A model generated the notes under the pieces. The model was not told where the DNA came from. It did no database searches and saw nothing but the letters and a program-made list of their open reading frames with translations. Of a stretch of DNA of 64,000 bases, positions 46,800 to 55,564 are shown piece after piece. Source of the stretch: Hyphomicrobiales bacterium (GTDB taxonomy: Bacteria; Pseudomonadota; Alphaproteobacteria; Rhizobiales; Rhizobiaceae); the NCBI GenBank assembly GCA_900489925.1, contig UEHQ01000002.1, forward strand, positions 666,207-730,206. The letters run 5' to 3'. A program made the translations under genes and the position numbers. The number at the start of each line of letters is the position of its first letter. Position 1 is the first letter of the stretch.

Positions 46800-48016
46800 A
46801 AAAAGCTTCTCCCGTGCGGGCCTGCGGGAATACGCAGATGCCGCGCTATCGTTTCGCCGATATCGGCGTAGGTGCTGCGAATACCGATGTCGATCGGTCG
46901 CAGACCCGGACCGTAGGCAATGATCGGCACCCGCTCGCGGGTGTGATCGGTGCCGCGCCAGGTCGGATCGCAGCCGTGGTCGGCCGTAAGGATGACGAGA
47001 TCGCCCGGCTTAAGCTTGCCGCCAACCTCCGGCAGTCGTGCGTCGAATGCTTCCAGCGCCGCGGCGTAACCCGGCACGTCGCGACGGTGACCATAGACCA
47101 TGTCGAAATCGACGAAGTTGGTGAATACAAGGTCGCCGTCCTCGGCGGTATCCATGGCCACCAGCGTGGCGTCCATGAGCGCCTGATTGCCGTTTGCCTT
47201 GATCACGCGCGATACGCCCTGATGGGCGAAGATGTCACCGATCTTGCCGACAGCATGCACCGTGCGCCCCTCTTTCACGAGGCGATCCAGAAGCGTGGGC
47301 TCGGGCGGAGGAACCGAAAAGTCGCGACGATTTCCGGTGCGCGTAAAGCCGGACTTCGCATCACCGACAAACGGTCGGGCAATGACGCGACCGATATTGT
47401 ATCGATCCAGCAGCGCACGGGCGATGGCGCAGAAGGTCATCAACCTGTCGAGACCGAAATAGATCTCGTGTGCCGCGACCTGGAAGACGGAATCCGAAGA
47501 GGTGTAGCAGATAGGCTTGCCTGAGCGGATATGCTCTTCGCCGTGACGCGCGATAATGTCTGTCCCGGAGGCATGGCAGTTTCCAAGGATACCGGGCACT
47601 TCCGCGGCCTTGCAGAGCGCCTCCACGAATTCGGGAGGGAAAGCCTCACCTTCGGAAGGAAAATAGCCCCAGTCGAAGGCAACGGGGGATCCGGCAATTT
47701 CCCAATGGCCGGACGGCGTGTCCTTGCCGCGAGAGACCTCGTTGGCGGAGCCGAAGGTTGCATACACCTTCTCAGGCACCGGCATCCCGGCAGGAAATGC
47801 GCCGGACGCGGCCTTTGCGAGGTGCAGCAGGCCAAGCGCCGACATGTTCGGCAGGGTCAACGGCCCGGAGCGCAGACCCTCGCGATCGCCCGCCCCGGCG
47901 GCGCAGAACTCCGCGATATGGCCAAGCGTATTGGAGCCTTCGTCGCCATAGGCGGCTGCATCGGGCGCACCACCCACTCCGAAGGAATCGAGAACGAACA
48001 GAAAAGCACGCGGCAT
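46796..48016 (-). CDS. deoB: Phosphopentomutase
   Basis: 406 residues. It converts (deoxy)ribose-1-phosphate from the phosphorylases to the 5-phosphate, the substrate of DeoC. Alkaline-phosphatase superfamily metal sites: [12 protein letters not shown] near the N-terminus, [11 protein letters not shown] (phosphoacceptor Thr region), [11 protein letters not shown] and [24 protein letters not shown] is six bases before the ATG. First gene of the minus-strand group deoB-add-upp. Confidence 0.95.
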   Translation of the reverse strand: MPRAFLFVLDSFGVGGAPDAAAYGDEGSNTLGHIAEFCAAGAGDREGLRSGPLTLPNMSALGLLHLAKAASGAFPAGMPVPEKVYATFGSANEVSRGKDTPSGHWEIAGSPVAFDWGYFPSEGEAFPPEFVEALCKAAEVPGILGNCHASGTDIIARHGEEHIRSGKPICYTSSDSVFQVAAHEIYFGLDRLMTFCAIARALLDRYNIGRVIARPFVGDAKSGFTRTGNRRDFSVPPPEPTLLDRLVKEGRTVHAVGKIGDIFAHQGVSRVIKANGNQALMDATLVAMDTAEDGDLVFTNFVDFDMVYGHRRDVPGYAAALEAFDARLPEVGGKLKPGDLVILTADHGCDPTWRGTDHTRERVPIIAYGPGLRPIDIGIRSTYADIGETIARHLRIPAGPHGRSFL

Positions 48017-48110
48017 ATATCACCTGACTGAAGCGAGCGACCCGCAGGCCGGCGATAAGCCATATAACGACGATAGGGGGTTGGCAAATTTCGCTGTGTT
48101 CGCGCGAGAC

Positions 48111-48686
48111 TCAGCAGTCGCCGCAGAGAACGTTGTCGCCCTGGCGCTGGCGATAGAAATAGGTCCGGCTGATCGTGATCGTGCTGGAGTTCGGCATCAG
48201 ATTCGGAGCGAACAGGAACAGTTGGTAGGGCACGGTCAACTCCGTGCGAATGAGGAAGCTGCTGGCCTTCTTCATGTCGGTTGGAACGGTCACGGCGGAA
48301 TTGACCGTATAGGGACGAGAATTGTCCTGCGCCCAAGACCATGTGACGGTCGGATTGGACGATGCATCGATGGTAATGCCGGTAATTTTAACCGTCATGC
48401 CGGTCGTACCATAAGGGACGAACATGGCGCTCGCGACAGAAGGCATGTCCGCGAGCCAGGACTTCGTCACGTTCTTCTGTTGCGTTACGATATCGGCAAT
48501 AGCCCCCGCCGCGCGTGTCGCGCGCTTGCTCATGCTAAGGCCAATCGTGATCTCGAACGCGCCAACGTAAAGCATGACGAGAATCGGAAAGAGAATGGCG
48601 AACTCGATCGCGCCGACGCCCTTTTCATCCCGGTAAAGGCGCCGAAGCAACGACCGCAGTCGGATGAGTGTACCGCCGGTCGCCAT
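48111..48686 (-). CDS. TadE-like pseudopilin (pilus assembly)
   Basis: 191 residues. TadE pattern: a cytoplasmic start, RDEKGVGAIEFAILFPILVMLYVGAFEI (Gly before Ala-Ile-Glu-Phe, i.e. a processing-like site plus membrane helix at about residues 24-45), then a periplasmic domain with two terminal cysteines (LCGDC). TadE-like proteins are minor pseudopilins of Flp pili. The start at 48686 overlaps the stop of the next upstream gene (TGATG). This frame could extend to 48995, but that part lies inside the neighbour. Its promoter is probably that of the divergent cluster. Confidence 0.82.
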   Translation of the reverse strand: MATGGTLIRLRSLLRRLYRDEKGVGAIEFAILFPILVMLYVGAFEITIGLSMSKRATRAAGAIADIVTQQKNVTKSWLADMPSVASAMFVPYGTTGMTVKITGITIDASSNPTVTWSWAQDNSRPYTVNSAVTVPTDMKKASSFLIRTELTVPYQLFLFAPNLMPNSSTITISRTYFYRQRQGDNVLCGDC

Positions 48687-49303
48687 CACGGATACTGCTC
48701 GTTCTGGAAAGCTGTCGTGGCGACGATCAGGAAATACGAAGACGAACCATCGGTCGGTCGAACGCTGGAGATATAGGGGCGAATGAGATCCGTGATGATC
48801 TGCCAACGGTAATAGGCGCGCACCATGTTGATCGTTCCGGCCCCACCCGGCGCATACTGGAAGCCCGAGGTCTTGAGATCGGCATATGCGGCCGTTGATA
48901 CCCTTGGAATCGTTGTCGGGATCGCGGCGAAGGTGGAAAACTTCTGGACGTCCACATAGAGCTTGTCGGGGGTCGCAGCTTCTGTGGTGGAGCACTTGAT
49001 CAGGATGGATATTTCATTGCACAGGGCCGTCCGGAACGCTGTGCGGTCGGTGTTGGCCAGCGTAATCTGGCCGGTTCGTATCTTGCGGCTCAGCGTATCC
49101 ACTGCGCTGGAGACAAGCTCCTCGCCCGCGAAGGCAATGAAGGTTTCGATGATCGCGAAGATCACCAGAAAATAGGGAATTGCGAGGAGTGCAAACTCGA
49201 TGGCAGCCGATCCATCGCGGGAACGCGCCAAAGCGGCAATTGGCCACCGTCGTTTGCATTTGCGCCGGTCGGCCGCTTCCGCTGCTTGATCCATTTTCAT
49301 CAT
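48686..49303 (-). CDS. TadE-like pseudopilin (second)
   Basis: About 205 residues from the ATG at 49303; 49312 (GTG) is also possible. The motif RDGSAAIEFALLAIPYFLVIFAIIETF near residues 31-57 is the TadE type, with a following periplasmic domain that carries a cysteine pair (ALCNEI, IKCSTT). It is the upstream partner of the previous gene and overlaps it by one base. The long TadG-type protein with a von Willebrand domain is not seen here, so the two TadE-like proteins may act together. Confidence 0.82.
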   Translation of the reverse strand: MMKMDQAAEAADRRKCKRRWPIAALARSRDGSAAIEFALLAIPYFLVIFAIIETFIAFAGEELVSSAVDTLSRKIRTGQITLANTDRTAFRTALCNEISILIKCSTTEAATPDKLYVDVQKFSTFAAIPTTIPRVSTAAYADLKTSGFQYAPGGAGTINMVRAYYRWQIITDLIRPYISSVRPTDGSSSYFLIVATTAFQNEQYP

Positions 49304-49408
49304 GGCCCGCACCCGAGACAGCTTCGATCACGCACTCTTAATGCGCGATCGTTGATTTTCCGTTTCAAGCCGGCTCAGAAGTTTAACGAAGGCGGCCAAT
49401 ATATACGC

Positions 49409-49828
49409 TCAGGGGCTCGCGGTGCTGCCTGACGTCACTTCGTTGGTTGGTGCGCTGTGCTGTTCGCAATTCGGCGTGCACGACAGAACCGTTCGTTCAG
49501 TCTGGCGGAACACACGGACAGTGTTCGCCTCATCGATCGACACCAGGATACTCTCGTCCAGGATCGCGTTTCCATCCGCATCGAGCAGAACGAGATTGGT
49601 GCTGCCGAAACTGCGTCCCGTGAGAACAATCGTCTTGGCATCCGCTACTGTCGCATCGGCAACCTTGGCATTACCGACGATGACCTTGCTGACCGGTCGA
49701 TCGAGCTTCAGGACACGCGCCTGATCCATATAAACGCGAAGCATATCCTGCTGCGCCATAGCAGCGTCGCAAAAGCCGAGGGCGGCAACAATGCCGGCGA
49801 GGAATACCCTTTTGCCGCTCGATGACAT
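49409..49828 (-). CDS. Stand-alone pilus secretin N-domain protein
   Basis: 139 residues with a signal peptide (VFLAGIVAALGFCDAAMAQQ). The mature part is the secretin N-terminal pilus domain: LDRPVSKVIVGNAKVADATV, then IVLTGRSFGSTNLVLLDADGNAILDESILV. The same domain occurs at the start of CpaC encoded 2 kb away (LPVDAHDILVSDPSMADAVT, GKTVGQTNIFIFGADG), so this is a duplicated stand-alone copy. A C-terminal cysteine pair (SCTPNC) could form a disulfide. It is read away from pilA, with 402 bp between, and probably joins the outer-membrane pilus channel. Confidence 0.8.
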   Translation of the reverse strand: MSSSGKRVFLAGIVAALGFCDAAMAQQDMLRVYMDQARVLKLDRPVSKVIVGNAKVADATVADAKTIVLTGRSFGSTNLVLLDADGNAILDESILVSIDEANTVRVFRQTERTVLSCTPNCEQHSAPTNEVTSGSTASP

Positions 49829-50230
49829 TCAGTTCTCTTTCACGATTTCAACGGGACTTGGTCTCAGCATGGAAAAAAATGGTGAATGAAGATTTAACCT
49901 CGCTCCAATATGTACGTGAATGGATTGCTACGCTTCATATCGGAACACCTTATGGAGACGAAAGCGGACCGCCGCTCTATAGTGAAGCAACTATCCGGCC
50001 GCGATGAAGCATTCCGACACGCCCAGCAGTAAAGAGGATCGGGGGATATTTAAATTTTTCTGCATTTCGTATTAGCGATACTTACCATAGATCATCGGCC
50101 CATCGCGTTTACGCATTGGTAACCCAATTCTTTAAGTTGATGGAAAGCGGGGTTCGCTAGGTTGTGTCCATCCGATCAACGGCAAACAGTTGGCGGACGT
50201 GCTGAACATCAACTGGAGTTAGGAGTTATC
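49829..50230. promoter_or_regulatory. 402-bp control region between the stand-alone secretin-domain gene and pilA
   Basis: No gene is convincing here; a short plus-strand frame at 49822-50007 has no ribosome site. The region is AT-rich around 50040-50070 (ATTTAAATTTTTCTGC) and holds TTTAACC at 49894-49900 and TTGGTAACCCAA at 50111-50122, possible half-sites or operators. It must carry the pilA promoter and probably the divergent one, but no clear -35/-10 pair is obvious, which would fit a regulated promoter. Confidence 0.4.
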
Positions 50231-50419
50231 ATGACCAAGCTTGTAAGCCGTTTTCTCAAGGACGAATCCGGCGCGACCGCAATTGAATACGGCCTGATCG
50301 CAGCGCTCATTTCCGTGGCGCTCATCACCGGCGCAACCGCTCTCGGCGGCAAACTGAACCAGGTATTCTCTGGTCTGTCGACGAAGATGGACAGCGCTGT
50401 CACCACGACCGGCAGCTGA
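50231..50419 (+). CDS. pilA: Flp-type pilin
   Basis: 62 residues, major pilin of type IVb Flp pili. The leader MTKLVSRFLKDESG is cut after Gly14, leaving ATAIEYGLIAALISVALI with the Flp signature Glu-Tyr at mature positions 5-6. AGGAG lies six bases before the ATG. It is followed by two hairpins, the second a terminator, so it is transcribed in excess of cpaA. The prepilin peptidase that processes it is encoded next. Confidence 0.95.
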   Translation: MTKLVSRFLKDESGATAIEYGLIAALISVALITGATALGGKLNQVFSGLSTKMDSAVTTTGS

Positions 50420-50440
50420 TTTCATCTTCGCATGATGTGC

Positions 50441-50505
50441 GACCAGGCGTGCAAACGTCTGGTCAAAAACATAGGCTCACTCGCAAGCGCGGTGAGCCTT
50501 TTGTC
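50441..50505 (+). terminator. Tandem hairpins after pilA, the second a terminator
   Basis: Hairpin 1: GACCAGGCGT (50441-50450) / ACGTCTGGTC (50455-50464), tetraloop GCAA, one G-T pair. Hairpin 2: GGCTCAC (50474-50480) / GTGAGCC (50492-50498) followed by TTTTGTCTT. The second is a typical Rho-independent terminator just before cpaA; the first may protect the pilA mRNA. Confidence 0.8.
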
Positions 50506-50522
50506 TTGAGGATATTGGTACA

Positions 50523-51035
50523 ATGATCGCAGCAGCTGTCTTCGTGGTCTTTCCCTTGTGCCTCGCCATTGCGGCGTTCTCCGACCTGTTTACGATGACG
50601 ATCCCCAACCGAATATCGATCATCCTTATCCTTTCCTTCTGCGTACTTGCCCCACTTGTTGGGCTCACCCTTCCCGAGATCGGTCTCCATCTGGCTGGCT
50701 CGCTCGCAGTCTTCGCGGTGTGCTTCGCGCTGTTCGCGACCAATACGATGGGTGGCGGAGACGCCAAGCTGCTGACCGCCGCATCGCTCTGGTTCGGTCT
50801 CAATCCAGCGCTTGTCGAGTTTCTGGCTTATGTCGGCATCATGGGCGGCGCCACGACTTTGGCTATTCTTATCATACGCGCCCAGGCAAACAGCATCCTG
50901 GCGATCGGTTTGCCGATCCCCAACTCGATTCTGCTCGCGAAGAAAATTCCATATGGAATCGCAATCGCGGTCGGCGGCTTCCTGGCGTTCCCGTCGAGCC
51001 CGTTGTTCCTTGCTGTGCTTCACGGCCTGAAATAG
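50523..51035 (+). CDS. cpaA: Prepilin peptidase CpaA
   Basis: 170 residues, all membrane-spanning. Aspartic acid peptidase A24 family: Asp21 in FSDLFTMTIPNR and Asp80 in MGGGDAKLL are the catalytic pair. The N-methylation cysteine domain of longer PilD enzymes is absent, as in other CpaA/TadV proteins. It cuts the pilin and the TadE-like pseudopilins. Preceded by the pilA terminator; a CtrA-type site follows between it and cpaB. Confidence 0.92.
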   Translation: MIAAAVFVVFPLCLAIAAFSDLFTMTIPNRISIILILSFCVLAPLVGLTLPEIGLHLAGSLAVFAVCFALFATNTMGGGDAKLLTAASLWFGLNPALVEFLAYVGIMGGATTLAILIIRAQANSILAIGLPIPNSILLAKKIPYGIAIAVGGFLAFPSSPLFLAVLHGLK

Positions 51036-51042
51036 AGGCAAG

Positions 51043-51058
51043 TTAAACCTCCATTAAC
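51043..51058. promoter_or_regulatory. CtrA-type binding site upstream of cpaB
   Basis: TTAA-ACCTCCA-TTAAC: a full match to the CtrA consensus TTAA-N7-TTAAC. It lies 8 bp after cpaA and 89 bp before cpaB. CtrA is the alphaproteobacterial cell-cycle response regulator that controls pilus genes in Caulobacter. The match is exact, but short AT-rich sites arise by chance, so function is unproven. Confidence 0.55.
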
Positions 51059-51146
51059 CTAAAATCGAAGCCTTTCATTAACTATAATTATACCAATTGC
51101 GGGCCATTCTCTGGGGCGAATATCTCGAATCCCCGAGGAACCACCG

Positions 51147-51962
51147 ATGAAACCCGCCCGTCTCTTGATACTTGGAGTGGCCGTTGCCGCGGCAGGCTTG
51201 GCCGGCGTGCTCGCCATGAGCCTCGCGGGACGTGGCTCCGTCGTGACCCAAGTGCAATCGGTCGTCGAACGCGAGCCTACGGTCAATGTTCTGGTTTCGG
51301 GAGCGAATCTTCCCGTTGGTGCCCGGCTTGACGACAAGGCGGTCCACTGGATGCCCTGGCCGCAAGGCGGGGTCGTACAGGGCTTCATAACCGAGGCGGA
51401 CAAGCCCGACGCCATCAAGGACATGCAGGGAGCGGTTGTGCGCCTGCCGATCTTCGAAGGCGAGCCGATCCGCGCGGAGAAGATCGCGGATTCCAACAGC
51501 CGCATCATGTCATCGCTGCTGCCCACCGGGAAGCGCGCCGTCGCAACCGAAATCTCGGTCGCAACCGGTGCCGGCGGCTTCATTCTCCCGAACGATCGCG
51601 TCGACGTCATCATGGTTCGCAAGGCCAAGACGGGCGACAAGTACTTGACCGAGACCGTCCTCGGCAACGTGCGCGTGCTCGCGATCGACCAGCAGATCCA
51701 GGAAAAGGACGACGGTTCAAAAACTGTTGTCGGCACCACTGCCACGCTCGAATTGACGCCCGACCAGACCAAGGTACTCGCCGTTGCTCAGCAAATGGCG
51801 GACCGCCTCTCGCTCGCGCTTCGTTCTGTTGCAGACGCCCGGGAGCAGGACACCAACGCAGCGGACTACCTCCTAAGTGGCGACAACGGCAGCGCCATCG
51901 TCCAGGTCATCAAGTCCGGCGCCATCGTTTCAGACAGCAGCAACGCGCCGAAGGCCGAGTAA
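51147..51962 (+). CDS. cpaB: Flp pilus assembly protein CpaB
   Basis: 271 residues. N-terminal helix (LILGVAVAAAGLAGVLAMSLA), then a SAF domain with VNVLVSGANLPVGARLDDKAVHWMPWP, and KRAVATEISVATGAGGFILPNDRVDVIMVRK, the CpaB/RcpC pattern. It is periplasmic and works with the CpaC secretin. It begins after a separate intergenic segment that holds the CtrA-type site, so a second promoter for cpaB-tadC is plausible. Confidence 0.92.
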   Translation: MKPARLLILGVAVAAAGLAGVLAMSLAGRGSVVTQVQSVVEREPTVNVLVSGANLPVGARLDDKAVHWMPWPQGGVVQGFITEADKPDAIKDMQGAVVRLPIFEGEPIRAEKIADSNSRIMSSLLPTGKRAVATEISVATGAGGFILPNDRVDVIMVRKAKTGDKYLTETVLGNVRVLAIDQQIQEKDDGSKTVVGTTATLELTPDQTKVLAVAQQMADRLSLALRSVADAREQDTNAADYLLSGDNGSAIVQVIKSGAIVSDSSNAPKAE

Positions 51963-51974
51963 AGGAAGCGGGAA

Positions 51975-53480
51975 ATGGGCAACTCGAAACGGCACATGAA
52001 GCCCTTGATGGCAGGCTGCCTTTCCTTTGCGATCGGCGTCACCGGCGCAACGCCGGGCTTTCTCGACTCTGCCATCGGGGTACGAGAGGCGCGTGCCAGC
52101 TCCGACGGCATCGTCAGCATCAACCAGACCGGCCCGGGCGCGCATCGCAGCCTCAAGCTGGGGCTGAAGAAGGCAATCGTTGTCGACCTGCCCGTCGATG
52201 CCCATGACATTCTCGTCTCCGACCCGTCGATGGCCGACGCCGTCACCCGCTCGTCGCGGCGCATCTACCTCTTCGGCAAGACAGTCGGACAGACGAACAT
52301 CTTCATCTTCGGCGCTGACGGGCAGCAGATCGTCAGCCTCGATATTGAGATCGAACGAGATGTTGCCGGTCTTCAGCGGAACCTGCAGCGGTTCATCCCC
52401 GATTCCAACATCAACGTGGAAATCGTCTCGGACAACATCGTACTAACGGGCACCGTACGTACACCCCAGGATGCAGCACAGGCGGCGGATCTCGCACAGG
52501 TGTTCCTGAAGGGCGGGGAAGCGACGACGCGCACCGAAACGGCTAGCGGCGCCTCCGGCGGCGGCGATGTCGCGCTGTTCGCGGAAGGTCGCCAGACATC
52601 CCAGGTCGTCAATCTGCTGCAAATCCAGGGAGAAGACCAGGTTACGCTGAAGGTGACGATCGCGGAGGTTCGCCGCGAGGTTCTCAAGCAACTTGGCTTC
52701 AACAATCTGGTTTCGAACTCGAGTGGTATTAACGTAGCCCAGCTCGGCGCGCCGAGCGTAGACTCGGCTACCGCCATTGCCGGCGGCGGTTTGGCCGCCC
52801 TCTTCAAGAGTTCTATCGGCAAATATGATATTTCGACCTACCTAAGCGCCTTGGAACAGGCAAAGGTGGTCAAGACGCTGGCAGAGCCGACGCTGACCGC
52901 GATTTCCGGCCAGGCCGCGACGTTCAATTCCGGTGGACAGGTGCTGTACTCAACGACCGACAATGACGGCAACGTCACGATCGTTCCGTATGACTACGGT
53001 ATCAACCTTGCCTTCAAACCCGTCGTACTGTCTTCCGGGCGCATCAGCCTCGAGATCAAGACAAACGTATCGGAGCCGGCGCCTTCGGTTTCCGGTTCGA
53101 CGCCGACCTATCAACGTCGATCCGCGGAAACCTCCGTCGAACTTCCTTCCGGCGGTTCCATCGCGCTTGCCGGCCTCATTCGCGACAACGTCTCCCAAAC
53201 GTCGAACGGGACGCCCGGTGTCAACAAGATCCCGCTGCTCGGCACGTTGTTCCGCCAGAGATCAGTGGAACGCGACGAAACGGAACTAGTCATCATCGCG
53301 ACGCCCTATCTGGTGCGGCCGGTCGCGCGCAATCAGCTGAACCGACCGGATGACAACTTCAGTCCGGAAAACGACGGTGCGGCCTTCCTCCTCAACCGCG
53401 TCAACAAGGTCTACGGCGGTCGACAGACGCCGGTGGCGGACGCGCAATTCCACGGCTCTATCGGGTTCATCTACAAATGA
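51975..53480 (+). CDS. cpaC: Flp pilus outer-membrane secretin CpaC
   Basis: 501 residues. Signal peptide region near the start (PLMAGCLSFAIGVTGATPGF), N-terminal pilus domain (residues 55-120: LDIEIERDVAGL follows it), a BON-like middle part (VLTGTVRTPQDAAQAADLAQ) and the C-terminal secretin domain with VTIAEVRREVLKQLGFN, YGINLAFKPVVLSSGRISLEI and GGSIALAGLIRDN. It forms the channel through which the pilus leaves the cell. The stop overlaps the cpaD start (ATGA at 53477-53480). Confidence 0.94.
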   Translation: MGNSKRHMKPLMAGCLSFAIGVTGATPGFLDSAIGVREARASSDGIVSINQTGPGAHRSLKLGLKKAIVVDLPVDAHDILVSDPSMADAVTRSSRRIYLFGKTVGQTNIFIFGADGQQIVSLDIEIERDVAGLQRNLQRFIPDSNINVEIVSDNIVLTGTVRTPQDAAQAADLAQVFLKGGEATTRTETASGASGGGDVALFAEGRQTSQVVNLLQIQGEDQVTLKVTIAEVRREVLKQLGFNNLVSNSSGINVAQLGAPSVDSATAIAGGGLAALFKSSIGKYDISTYLSALEQAKVVKTLAEPTLTAISGQAATFNSGGQVLYSTTDNDGNVTIVPYDYGINLAFKPVVLSSGRISLEIKTNVSEPAPSVSGSTPTYQRRSAETSVELPSGGSIALAGLIRDNVSQTSNGTPGVNKIPLLGTLFRQRSVERDETELVIIATPYLVRPVARNQLNRPDDNFSPENDGAAFLLNRVNKVYGGRQTPVADAQFHGSIGFIYK

Positions 53481-54238
53481 TCAAAGCGGGATCAGCAATG
53501 GCACACATGCGAGACGAGCCGATGGCCCACGATACGTTCGCCCCGAACAAGCGCCGTCTTTCCAGGGCGCTGCTGACGATGTCAGCGATTGCGGTCGCCG
53601 TCCTCTCAGGCTGCGCCTCGCGCGACGACCTTACGACGGGCGGCATCCCCGACGATTATCGCCAGCGTCACCCGATCGTGGTCGCCGAAGCGGAGCAAAC
53701 CGTCGATATCCCCGTTGCATCCACCGATCGCCGGCTCAACATCGCCCAGCGTGACATGATCCGCGGCTTTGCACAGAACTATGCTTCCAGAGCAACCGGC
53801 CCTGTCTACCTGCTGACGCCGGAAGGATCGCCGAATGCGGTGGCCGCCCGCCAGTTGCGCGGCCAGGTTCGCGCCGAACTTTCGGCCCGCGGGATAGCAA
53901 GCTCCAAGATCGTCAACAGTGCCTATGGCGCCGCCGGAGCCGGTGACGCTGCCCCAATCCGCCTGAGCTTTGTTGGTACCACCGCCATGACGTCGCAATG
54001 CGGCCAGTGGCCGAGAGACATGATCAACGACTTCACCAACCAGAACTACTACAACTTCGGTTGTGCGACGCAGAACAATCTCGCCGCCCAGGTTGCCAAC
54101 CCGGAAGACTTGGTTGCGCCGCGCGGAATGACGCCGATCGACGCCGCGCGCCGCAACGCCGCTATCAAGGAATATCGCGAGCGGACAACAACGATCTCTG
54201 ACTCTTCCGGCAGCTCAAGCGGCTCGGGCAGCTTCTGA
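53477..54238 (+). CDS. cpaD: Flp pilus assembly lipoprotein CpaD
   Basis: 253 residues from the ATG at 53477; ATGs at 53498, 53507 and 53522 are alternatives. The lipobox VLSGC lies at residues 42-46, so the long form has a 25-residue cytoplasmic head, and the true start may be 53522. The CpaD domain has RLNIAQRDMIRGFAQNYA and FTNQNYYNFGCATQNNLAAQV with NPEDLVAPRGMTP. It helps the secretin in the outer membrane. A Ser/Gly-rich tail ends the protein. Confidence 0.9.
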   Translation: MIKAGSAMAHMRDEPMAHDTFAPNKRRLSRALLTMSAIAVAVLSGCASRDDLTTGGIPDDYRQRHPIVVAEAEQTVDIPVASTDRRLNIAQRDMIRGFAQNYASRATGPVYLLTPEGSPNAVAARQLRGQVRAELSARGIASSKIVNSAYGAAGAGDAAPIRLSFVGTTAMTSQCGQWPRDMINDFTNQNYYNFGCATQNNLAAQVANPEDLVAPRGMTPIDAARRNAAIKEYRERTTTISDSSGSSSGSGSF

Positions 54239-54257
54239 TTCAGGTTAGGATTTCACG

Positions 54258-55535
54258 ATGAGTACGGTCGAATACGAAATCGGAAACACCACCGAACTTC
54301 GCAATGCCGAGGATGCGGTCCGTATGGCCGAACTGGAAGGCATGCGTCCGCTGCCACGCATTTCCGTCCACGCCTTCTGCGAAAGCGAGGAGCTGCAGCG
54401 GGTCATGGAACGCTGCGGCAACGACCGACGGATGTCGAAGGTCGGCCTGCGCATCACCAGCGGCGGGATTGCGGCAGCGGCCAACATGTTTGCCAGCGCG
54501 CCAACGCCGAACCTGATCATCCTCGAAACAAAAAGCGGTTCTGCAAACCTGCTCAGCGAACTCGCGCCGCTGGCGGCCGTCTGCGACCCTTCGACAAAGG
54601 TTGTCGTCGTCGGCTATTACAACGATATCGCACTCTATCGCGAGCTGATCCGGAACGGCATTTCCGAATACATGGTCCAGCCTGTGAGCATGCCCGACAT
54701 CATGATGGCGATGGCGAGCATATTCGTGGATCCGGATGCAGAGCCGCTCGGCCGCAGCGTCGCCTTCATCGGCGCGAAAGGCGGCGTCGGCTCCTCGACG
54801 ATTGCCCACAACTGCGCCTTTGGCATCTCTCGCCTGTTTTCGACGGAAACAATCCTCGCCGATCTCGACCTGCCTTACGGCACCGCCAACATCGATTTTG
54901 ATCAAGACCCGACGCAAGGGATCGCGGAAGCTGTCTATGCACCCGATCGCCTGGATGAGGTCTTCCTCGACCGCCTGCTGACCAAGTGCTCGGAGCATTT
55001 GTCCCTGCTCGCGGCGCCGTCGCTCCTCGACCGCGCCTACGATTTCGAGGGGCAGGCCTTCCAGCCCGTGCTCGAGGTGCTTCAGCGAAGCGCCCCGATG
55101 ACGGTCCTCGATATCCCGCACACGTGGTCCGAGTGGACGCGTTCGGTTCTGTCCAGCGTCGATGAGGTGGTGATTTGCGCCGCACCCGATCTAGCCAACC
55201 TGCGCAACGCCAAGAACATGATCGATGCCCTGCGCAAGATCCGGCCCAACGACAAGGCGCCTCATCTGATCCTCAATCAGGTCGGGATGCCGAAGCGGCC
55301 TGAAATCAGCCCGTCCGATTTCTGCGAACCACTCGAGATCGAGCCGATCGCGATCATCCCGTTCGACATCAATCTTTTCGGCACCGCAGCCAATAGCGGC
55401 CGCATGATTTCGGAGATGGATCCCAAGTCGCCAACGGCCGAAACATTCTCGCAGATTTCGCATATCGTCACCGGCCGCATTGCCGTGAAGAAAGCCAAGA
55501 AGGGCGGCCTGCTCGGTCTGTTGAAGCGCAAGTGA
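54258..55535 (+). CDS. cpaE: Flp pilus localization ATPase CpaE
   Basis: 425 residues. A receiver-like N-terminal domain (without a clear phosphoacceptor) is followed from about residue 165 by a ParA/MinD-type ATPase with the deviant Walker A FIGAKGGVGSSTIAHN and the Walker B-like LADLDLPYGTANIDFD. CpaE places the pilus machinery at the cell pole in Caulobacter. The C-terminus is Lys-rich. It lies between cpaD and cpaF with 19 and 29 bp spacing, all on one strand. Confidence 0.92.
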   Translation: MSTVEYEIGNTTELRNAEDAVRMAELEGMRPLPRISVHAFCESEELQRVMERCGNDRRMSKVGLRITSGGIAAAANMFASAPTPNLIILETKSGSANLLSELAPLAAVCDPSTKVVVVGYYNDIALYRELIRNGISEYMVQPVSMPDIMMAMASIFVDPDAEPLGRSVAFIGAKGGVGSSTIAHNCAFGISRLFSTETILADLDLPYGTANIDFDQDPTQGIAEAVYAPDRLDEVFLDRLLTKCSEHLSLLAAPSLLDRAYDFEGQAFQPVLEVLQRSAPMTVLDIPHTWSEWTRSVLSSVDEVVICAAPDLANLRNAKNMIDALRKIRPNDKAPHLILNQVGMPKRPEISPSDFCEPLEIEPIAIIPFDINLFGTAANSGRMISEMDPKSPTAETFSQISHIVTGRIAVKKAKKGGLLGLLKRK

Positions 55536-55564
55536 CACCCGCCAAGAGTGGATTGGAATAAGGC

